NCBI GenBank assembly: GCA_013151555.1
Contig: JAADIA010000093.1
Span: 1 to 17,902, forward strand
Reading direction: 5' to 3'
Source of the DNA: Nitrospirota bacterium
GTDB taxonomy: Bacteria > NPL-UPA2 > JAADIA01
DNA length: 17,902 nucleotides
Below the pieces are notes generated by a model, which saw only the letters and a program-made list of their open reading frames with translations, had not been told where the DNA came from and searched no databases. Made by a program: the position numbers and the translations under genes. Every line of letters begins with the position of its first letter. Position 1 is the stretch's first letter. Of the stretch, positions 13,357-17,902 are shown one piece after another.

Positions 13357-14598
13357 TTATTTTTTCTTGTATAAGGGAAAACTCTTACAGAGTTCTTCAA
13401 CTTCTTCCCCGACCCTGCTCCTAACTTTATCATCGTGGATATTCTTCAGGACATCATCAATCATCCCGGCAATATTTTTCATTTCTTCTTCCTTCATTCC
13501 CCGAGTGGTCAGGGCCGGCGTGCCCAAACGAATTCCGCTGGTGACAGACGGCGACCGGGGATCGAAGGGGATACTATTCTTATTCACCGTTATTCCGGCC
13601 TTATCAAGAGCCGTCTCCGCCTCCTTTCCCGTCATTCCTCTCTCGGTTAAATCCACCAAAGCCAGATGCGTATCCGTCCCTCCTGAGACCAAACGGAACC
13701 CTTTTTCCTTCAGCCTCTCAGCTAAAGCCTGAGCATTCTTAACCGTTTGTTTCTGATATTCCCCGAACCCCGGCGACTCCGCCTCCTTAAAGGCAACTGC
13801 CTTAGCCGCAATAACTTGCATCAAAGGACCCCCCTGAATACCGGGGAAAATCATCTTATCTATCCTTTCCCCGAACTCCCGGGCACACATAATCATTCCT
13901 CCCCGGGGACCCCGCAGAGTCTTATGGGTAGTAGTGGTTACAAACTGGGCCTGAGGGATAGGATCGGGATGAATCTTAGCTATCACTAAACCGGCGATAT
14001 GAGCAATATCCGCCAGGAGATAGGCCTTCACCTCATCGGCTATCTCCCGAAAAGTTTGGAAATCCAGAGTCCGGGGATAAGCACTCGCTCCAGCCACGAT
14101 CATTTTGGGTTTATACTTCCGGGCCAGTTCCCGCAATTGGGAAAAGTCTATTACTTCCGTATCCCTGTTCACTCCATAGGAAACTACCCGGAAACACCGT
14201 CCCGAGAAATTTACCGGGCTGCCATGAGTAAGATGTCCTCCCTGGGCCAAGTCCATTCCCAGGAGAGTATCCCCCGGATTCAGGGCCGCAAAGTAAACAG
14301 CCATATTGGCTTGAGATCCGGAATGGGGTTGGACATTGACATGCTCTGCTCCGAACAATCTCTTCGCTCTCTCTCTGGCCAGGGACTCCGCCTTGTCCAT
14401 AAACTCGCAGCCCCCGTAATACCTTTCCCCGGGATATCCTTCTGCATATTTGTTGGTGAAGACCGACCCCTGAGCTTCCAGAACCGCCCGGCTGGCATAA
14501 TTCTCCGAAGCAATCAGATTAAGTTTACTTTTTTCCCGCTCCTCCTCCAAACGAATCGCTTCTGCAATTTCAGGGTCAGTATTTTTTAACTCTCTCAC
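13357..14598 (-). CDS. glyA: Serine hydroxymethyltransferase
   Basis: PLP enzyme that interconverts serine and glycine with transfer of the one-carbon unit to tetrahydrofolate, supplying purine and thymidylate synthesis. The 413-residue protein has full family length. It shows [11 protein letters not shown] (about 26-36), [16 protein letters not shown] (48-63), [12 protein letters not shown] and the PLP-lysine motif [14 protein letters not shown] with Lys at about 226. The start is GTG (14596-14598), with GAGGAG about 9 nt upstream. It lies 18 bp after rpiB in a unit resembling the Bacillus ywlC-ywlE-ywlF-glyA neighbourhood. Confidence 0.97.
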   Translation of the reverse strand: MRELKNTDPEIAEAIRLEEEREKSKLNLIASENYASRAVLEAQGSVFTNKYAEGYPGERYYGGCEFMDKAESLARERAKRLFGAEHVNVQPHSGSQANMAVYFAALNPGDTLLGMDLAQGGHLTHGSPVNFSGRCFRVVSYGVNRDTEVIDFSQLRELARKYKPKMIVAGASAYPRTLDFQTFREIADEVKAYLLADIAHIAGLVIAKIHPDPIPQAQFVTTTTHKTLRGPRGGMIMCAREFGERIDKMIFPGIQGGPLMQVIAAKAVAFKEAESPGFGEYQKQTVKNAQALAERLKEKGFRLVSGGTDTHLALVDLTERGMTGKEAETALDKAGITVNKNSIPFDPRSPSVTSGIRLGTPALTTRGMKEEEMKNIAGMIDDVLKNIHDDKVRSRVGEEVEELCKSFPLYKKK

Positions 14599-14616
14599 TT
14601 GCTGTCTCCTCTGATA

Positions 14617-15069
14617 TCACTTGCACTGAAAGCTCTCTTCGATCCTCTTTATTTTCTCCAATCTGCGAGCGTGCCGGAGGCCGGAGAAGGAAGTTGTGAG
14701 CCAGACATCCACCATCTCCCGGGCGGTTTTTTTATCTATCACCCTCCCCCCGAGACAGAGGATATTGGCATCATTATGAGAACGGCTCATCTTTACCGTA
14801 TAGGCATTATGGCAGAGCGCCGCCCTTATCCCGGGAACTTTGTTGGCTGCGATAGAAGAACCAATCCCGGTGCCACAAACGATTATTCCCGTTTCCGCAT
14901 CTTCTCCCACTACCGCTTTAGCCACAGCCAAGGCATAGTCAGGATAGTCCACCGATTCGGGGCCATGCGTTCCCAGATCCTGAACTTCATGTCCCATCTT
15001 CTCCAGAAAGAGCTTCAAATCCTCCTTCATTTCCCAGCCCGCATGGTCACTACCAATAGCAATTTTCAT
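14617..15069 (-). CDS. rpiB: Ribose-5-phosphate isomerase B
   Basis: Interconverts ribose 5-phosphate and ribulose 5-phosphate in the pentose phosphate pathway. The 150-residue protein has the RpiB hallmarks: IGSDHAGWEMKE at the N-terminus, the catalytic Cys65 loop GIIVCGTGIGSSIAANK, and SRSHNDANILCLGGR (His98/Asn99). Full length. The ATG overlaps the stop of the upstream phosphatase gene by 4 bp (15066-15069, ATGA), so the two are translationally coupled. It corresponds to ywlF of Bacillus in the same gene order. Confidence 0.96.
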   Translation of the reverse strand: MKIAIGSDHAGWEMKEDLKLFLEKMGHEVQDLGTHGPESVDYPDYALAVAKAVVGEDAETGIIVCGTGIGSSIAANKVPGIRAALCHNAYTVKMSRSHNDANILCLGGRVIDKKTAREMVDVWLTTSFSGLRHARRLEKIKRIEESFQCK

Positions 15070-15545
15070 CTAAGATACCTCTCTAAACTTTCTAAAAGTC
15101 CCTGAAGACAGCTTTTAATCTCCTTGAGAACCTCTTGATAAACCGGCAAAGGAGCTCCAATAGGGTCGGAAATATCCAAAGACCTCTCTTCCGGATTAGG
15201 GCTGAATTTCTTAAGCAAGAATACCTTTCCTGAAGCATTGGGATTCATCTCCAGCACAGCCTGACGGTGACGCTTTTCCATAACCAGGACGAGGTCCGCT
15301 TCCTCAATTGAATCTATCGTTAAAGAGGTAGCCCGGTGAACGGAGACATCTACACCCTCTCCCCGCATTACTTTTTCCACCGCCGGAGGAGGTCTCATCC
15401 CCTTCGGAGCCGCCGTCCCTGCTGAAATGACCCGGACATCATCCCTTCCCAGCTCATCCAGCATCTTCCGAAAGATACCTTCGGCCATAACGCTACGGCA
15501 GCTATTCCCGGTGCAGACGAAAAGGATTATTTTACTCAATTTCAC
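15066..15545 (-). CDS. Low-molecular-weight phosphatase, YwlE-like (protein-arginine/tyrosine phosphatase family)
   Basis: Phosphatase of the LMW-PTP fold. The 159-residue protein has the P-loop C11-T-G-N-S15-C-R17-S (CX5R) near the N-terminus and the general-acid loop DISDPIG with Asp at about 127. In Bacillus YwlE, a protein-arginine phosphatase, the residue two after Gly in this loop is Thr (CTGNTCRS), whereas tyrosine phosphatases carry a bulky Ile. Here it is Ser, closer to the YwlE type. The neighbourhood (tsaC upstream by 14-bp overlap, rpiB downstream by ATGA) is that of ywlE. Start GTG (15543-15545) with GAGG upstream. No McsB arginine kinase is in the window, so the substrate remains open. 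Confidence 0.85.
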   Translation of the reverse strand: MKLSKIILFVCTGNSCRSVMAEGIFRKMLDELGRDDVRVISAGTAAPKGMRPPPAVEKVMRGEGVDVSVHRATSLTIDSIEEADLVLVMEKRHRQAVLEMNPNASGKVFLLKKFSPNPEERSLDISDPIGAPLPVYQEVLKEIKSCLQGLLESLERYLR

Positions 15546-16179
15546 TTTCCAAAACCTCTTTCACCCTTCTCCAGCTAATAATTCCCCGGCGGAGAACGCG
15601 AGGTTGGTCATTGCTGATATCAACGACAGTAGAAGGCCTTCCCAGCTTAGCCCTTCCGCCATCAATGATGAGCTCGATCTTCTCTCCCAGTTCTCTTCTC
15701 ACTTCCCCCGCCTCGAGCGGCTCTATATCCCCGGAAAGATTGGCGCTGGAACCGGTAACAGAAGTCCCCGTTGCCCTAATTAAAGCCAGAGCAACTTTAT
15801 TATCAGGAATTCTGATTCCTACCTTGTGAGCATCAGAAGTAAGGAGAGAAGGAACTTTCCGGCCGGCTTTAAACACCAGAGTAAGAGCCCCCGGCCAGAA
15901 GTAGCTGGCCAGCATAAGCGCTTGAGGGGTAATATCCTCTACCAGAGATTCCATCTCAGCGAAATCAGCAACTAAAATAGAGAGAGGCTTGTCCTTACTT
16001 CGCTCCTTGGCTTTGAAAACCCTCTCTACCGCTTTCTCGTTGAAAACATCAGCTCCCAAACCATAAACGGTATCGGTGGGAAAAGCCAGCAAGCCTCCGC
16101 TTCGCACCACTCGGGCGGCCTCTTCTATCTTCTCCGGTTCGGGCTCTTCCGGGTCAATTTTAAGAATCTTAGTTCCCAT
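15532..16179 (-). CDS. tsaC: L-threonylcarbamoyladenylate synthase (TsaC/Sua5 YrdC-domain)
   Basis: Makes threonylcarbamoyl-AMP from threonine, bicarbonate and ATP for the t6A37 modification of ANN-decoding tRNAs. The 215-residue protein is a single YrdC domain. It has LAFPTDTVYGLGADV (about 32-45), the KxRxK-like AKERSKDKPLSIL (58-69), YFWPGALTLVF (93-103) and SVTGSSANLSG (140-150). The longer Sua5 C-terminal domain is absent. ATG 16179 lacks a clear Shine-Dalgarno. A TATAAT (16189-16194) lies only 10 bp upstream, so the transcript may be nearly leaderless. It is the first gene of the tsaC-ywlE-rpiB-glyA unit. Confidence 0.94.
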   Translation of the reverse strand: MGTKILKIDPEEPEPEKIEEAARVVRSGGLLAFPTDTVYGLGADVFNEKAVERVFKAKERSKDKPLSILVADFAEMESLVEDITPQALMLASYFWPGALTLVFKAGRKVPSLLTSDAHKVGIRIPDNKVALALIRATGTSVTGSSANLSGDIEPLEAGEVRRELGEKIELIIDGGRAKLGRPSTVVDISNDQPRVLRRGIISWRRVKEVLESEIE

Positions 16180-16188
16180 GGCTCAACT

Positions 16189-16194
16189 ATTATA
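16189..16194 (-). promoter_or_regulatory. Possible -10 element just upstream of tsaC
   Basis: TATAAT on the minus strand ends 10 bp before the tsaC ATG. No good -35 is present at 17 bp; the matching position lies inside the GGCACTAAGGCACA repeat. If used, the RNA would start within a few bases of the ATG. Confidence 0.25.
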
Positions 16195-16202
16195 TAGGTA
16201 AG

Positions 16203-16292
16203 TAAGGCACTAAGGCACACAGGCACTAAGTTAAAAAACTGTGAGTATCGGTTCTTGTTTCTCCTTTATGCCTTTATTACTTTGTGCCTTTG
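16203..16292. repeat. Inverted GGCACTAAGGCACA / TGTGCCTTTGG repeats between purE and tsaC
   Basis: TAAGGCACTAAGGCACACAGGCACTAAG-type words (16203-16230) are mirrored by TTTATGCCTTTATTACTTTGTGCC-type words (16265-16292) in inverse orientation. The right half runs into the 3' end of purE. Confidence 0.7.
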
Positions 16293-16774
16293 GACCTTAT
16301 CTTTTTCTTTCCCACTTTCCGGGCCAATTGGCTCTTATATCTTTTAAGTTTTTCCCGCAGAGCCGGATATTTAACAGCTAAGATCTCCACCGCCAGGATA
16401 GCCGCATTCCGAGCGCCGCTTTTGCCGATCCCCATGGTAGCTACAGGCACTCCTCCCGGCATTTGCAAAGTAGAATAGAAGGAATCCAGACCTTTTAAGG
16501 GAGAGTTCAAGGGAACGGCCACCACGGGAAGGACCACCCGGGCAGCTAAGACACCGGCTAAATGAGCCGCTCCTCCCGCTCCGGCAATAATGACCTGTAA
16601 TCCTCTTTTTTCAGCATTCTTAGCATAGGATTCAGCCCTCCGGGGGGAACGATGAGCAGAAGCAATGGACATCTCGTAAGCAACCCCGAAATCTTCTAAA
16701 ACCTTGCCTGCTTCCTTCATCACTTCCAGGTCCGAATCACTTCCCATAACTATACCCACCAAAGGCTTATTCAT
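16277..16774 (-). CDS. purE: N5-carboxyaminoimidazole ribonucleotide mutase (PurE class I)
   Basis: Converts N5-CAIR to CAIR in de novo purine synthesis. The 165-residue protein has the class I motifs VGIVMGSDSDLEVM (about 6-19) and SIASAHRSPRRAESYA (about 36-51; His41 in the active site). It also shows IIAGAGGAAHLAGVLAA and GLDSFYSTLQMPGGVPVATM. The length is at the upper end of normal. The final residues (KGTK) are encoded by the GGCACAAAG repeat. ATG 16774 has AAGGTGAGAG upstream. It lies 6 bp after a possible small ORF, likely on the same transcript from the promoter at 16906-16934. Partner purK is not in the window. Confidence 0.95.
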   Translation of the reverse strand: MNKPLVGIVMGSDSDLEVMKEAGKVLEDFGVAYEMSIASAHRSPRRAESYAKNAEKRGLQVIIAGAGGAAHLAGVLAARVVLPVVAVPLNSPLKGLDSFYSTLQMPGGVPVATMGIGKSGARNAAILAVEILAVKYPALREKLKRYKSQLARKVGKKKIRSKGTK

Positions 16775-16780
16775 CGGCTC

Positions 16781-16888
16781 TCACCTTTTTGGTTTCCGGT
16801 TCTCCTCAACATAAATCTGGTCACAGACAAGCTTATCACAGCAGAAGATACCGGCTTTGCCTAAGGAACTATTAGAGGCAATATTCAT
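16781..16888 (-). CDS. Possible 35-residue small protein upstream of purE
   Basis: A short frame, MNIASNSSLGKAGIFCCDKL then VCDQIYVEENRKPKR, ends 6 bp before the purE ATG. Its start lies about 11 nt after the predicted transcription start, with AGGGTAAGAAA directly upstream as a reasonable ribosome binding site. It contains three cysteines (CCxxxxC), a pattern that could bind metal or form a disulfide. I do not recognise the family. Position, spacing and promoter support translation; the short length and lack of a known homologue argue for caution. It could also be a leader peptide coupled to purE translation. Confidence 0.4.
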   Translation of the reverse strand: MNIASNSSLGKAGIFCCDKLVCDQIYVEENRKPKR

Positions 16889-16905
16889 TTTCTTACCCTG
16901 CAACC

Positions 16906-16934
16906 ATTTTATAGTAAGTCCTTACGTTTTACAA
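16906..16934 (-). promoter_or_regulatory. Promoter of the small ORF and purE
   Basis: On the minus strand -35 TTGTAA (16929-16934), 17-bp spacer and -10 TAAAAT (16906-16911). Predicted start near 16899. Confidence 0.7.
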
Positions 16935-16947
16935 GGATTTTTTTGTG

Positions 16948-16976
16948 CCGGGAAAGCCCCGGTCTTCCTTTTTTTT
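16948..16976 (+). terminator. Hairpin with T tract between divergent purE and MATE promoters
   Basis: CCGGG (16948-16952) and CCCGG (16958-16962) form a stem with a 5-nt loop, followed on the plus strand by a T8 run after TCTTCC. It would stop plus-strand transcription, yet no plus-strand gene lies upstream. It may insulate the MATE promoter from antisense transcription or be incidental. Confidence 0.35.
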
Positions 16977-16990
16977 CCGGACATTGCTCC

Positions 16991-17019
16991 TTGCTTTTGC
17001 TAAAGGGAGATGCTAAAAT
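16991..17019 (+). promoter_or_regulatory. Promoter of the MATE-family gene
   Basis: -35 TTGCTT (16991-16996), 17-bp spacer, -10 TAAAAT (17014-17019) with an extended -10 TGC just before it. Start near 17026, about 35 nt before the ATG. Confidence 0.7.
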
Positions 17020-17060
17020 CTTTGGCAGGTAAAGAGGATAAGTGATTCTGAGGAAAGGTT

Positions 17061-17902
17061 ATGAGAACGAGCGAACAGCTCTTGATAGAGACTAAGAAGA
17101 GAGACCTCCTTCAGGGAAGTATTGTCCGGAACGTCTGGGCTCTGGCTGCGCCGATGATGTTCGGAAACATATTGCAGACGACTTTTAACGTCGTGGATAT
17201 GATCTGGGTAGGGAAACTCGGAGGGGCAGCCATTGCCGCGGTAGCCATGAGCGGAAGCATCCTCATGGTCGTTATGACCTTAATCATCGGTATTGCTACA
17301 GGGACCATCGCCATGGTATCCCGGTTCACGGGAGCAGGCGACAAGAAAAAAGCTAACGAGGTAGCCATGCAGTCTCTCATCCTCAGCCTTATCGCTTCTT
17401 CTTTGTTGGCAGCCGCCGGGTTTGGCCTGGCGCAAGGGATGTTGAAGTTATTAGGAGGCTCCCCGGAAGTCGTGGCTCTGGGCACGGGTTATCTGAAGAT
17501 ACTCCTGGTAGGAGGAACGGTAATGTTTCTCCTCTTCCTGGCCGGAGCTATCCTCCGGGGCGCCGGGGACGCCCTGACCCCGATGGTGATCCTGATTGTA
17601 GCTACCCTGCTGAATATTATTCTCGACCCCCTGATGATTTTCGGTATCGGGTTCCCCCGTATGGGAGTAAACGGAGCGGCCTTCGCTACGGTGATTGCCC
17701 GGGGGGTAGGGGTAATTATCGCCTTTTGGGTTCTCTTTCGGGGAAGTTCCCCCATTCATCTAAAGCTAAGACATGTAAAAGTCAACTTTGACCTCATCTG
17801 GAAAATAACCAAGATCGGAGTTCCCAGCTCTATTCAGATGAGCTTGAGAAGCTTAATGGGTGTTGTCCTCATGGCCATTGTAGCTAAATACGGAACCTAT
17901 GC
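17061..17902 (+). CDS. MATE-family efflux transporter (5' part)
   Basis: Multidrug/metabolite exporter of the MatE family, driven by Na+ or H+. The first 280 codons are present; the gene runs off the right edge (families are about 440-460 residues). The frame opens MRTSEQLLIETKKRDLLQGS, followed by the MATE-typical VWALAAPMMFGNILQTTFNV and VDMIWVGKLGGAAIAAVAMS of helices 1-2. Later come GIATGTIAMVSRFTGAGDKKKANEV, GAILRGAGDALTPM and NIILDPLMIFGIGFPRMGVNGAAFATV, the conserved repeat-end signature. About seven hydrophobic segments are visible. ATG 17061 has AGGA 6 nt upstream. It is divergent from purE. The substrate cannot be told. Confidence 0.92.
   Translation, partial: MRTSEQLLIETKKRDLLQGSIVRNVWALAAPMMFGNILQTTFNVVDMIWVGKLGGAAIAAVAMSGSILMVVMTLIIGIATGTIAMVSRFTGAGDKKKANEVAMQSLILSLIASSLLAAAGFGLAQGMLKLLGGSPEVVALGTGYLKILLVGGTVMFLLFLAGAILRGAGDALTPMVILIVATLLNIILDPLMIFGIGFPRMGVNGAAFATVIARGVGVIIAFWVLFRGSSPIHLKLRHVKVNFDLIWKITKIGVPSSIQMSLRSLMGVVLMAIVAKYGTY

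Noticed and set aside
13215-13433. Minus-strand 72-codon frame between glyA and the dCMP deaminase gene
   Set aside because: It reads the glyA 3' end, the hairpin repeat and the deaminase 5' end in another frame, and resembles no protein family.
17111-17759. Long minus-strand frames opposite the MATE gene
   Set aside because: The plus strand encodes an unmistakable MATE protein over the same interval; the minus frames are low-complexity shadows.

Overview
The window looks like a chromosomal segment of a strictly or facultatively anaerobic bacterium. It holds a complete Rnf ferredoxin:NAD+ oxidoreductase operon, an oxygen-sensitive class III ribonucleotide reductase with its radical-SAM activase, and ordinary housekeeping genes. 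Frequent AGA/AGG and ATA codons, good Shine-Dalgarno sites, near-consensus sigma70-type promoters with 17-bp spacers, and the Clostridium-like gene order rnfCDGEAB suggest an anaerobe from a Firmicutes-like or uncultured (candidate-phylum) lineage. The sequence alone does not fix the phylum. I see no phage, IS element, CRISPR array or defence island. Layout, left end: the first 23 codons of EF-Tu (tuf) and, upstream of it, tRNA-Thr(GGT), both on the minus strand behind a strong promoter. A 660-bp gap follows. It carries a plus-strand promoter and a roughly 290-nt structured leader for a membrane-anchored PpiD/SurA-like chaperone (888-2495). A small DUF4321 membrane protein converges on that gene. 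Middle (minus strand): rnfC-D-G-E-A-B (8219 down to 3072), preceded by nrdR - nrdD - thioredoxin-like gene - nrdG (12607 down to 8388). NrdR is the repressor of ribonucleotide reductase genes. The nrdR promoter carries two NrdR-box-like 16-mers exactly 31 bp apart, so this dNTP-synthesis block is probably autoregulated. Upstream of nrdR, also on the minus strand, lie dCMP deaminase, glyA, rpiB, a YwlE-like low-molecular-weight phosphatase and tsaC/sua5. This recalls the ywlC-ywlE-ywlF-glyA neighbourhood of Bacillus subtilis. purE precedes them, with a possible 35-codon ORF just upstream. At the right edge a MATE-family efflux gene runs divergently on the plus strand and is cut by the window end. 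The genes fit together as energy conservation (Rnf), dNTP supply (NrdD/NrdG/NrdR, dCMP deaminase), one-carbon and purine metabolism (GlyA, PurE) and translation support (EF-Tu, tRNA-Thr, TsaC). Two features are not explained by the genes. (1) In the leader of the PpiD-like gene, two copies of one element share an 18-nt left arm and a 9-nt right arm. Between the arms lies a 15-nt middle whose sequence differs between copies, yet each middle folds into a perfect 6-bp hairpin (compensatory change). (2) Many intergenic gaps hold short degenerate repeats, mostly built as inverted pairs, with a different repeat word from gap to gap. Some of this material reaches into coding sequence (inside nrdG, and at the 3' ends of the dCMP deaminase gene and purE).
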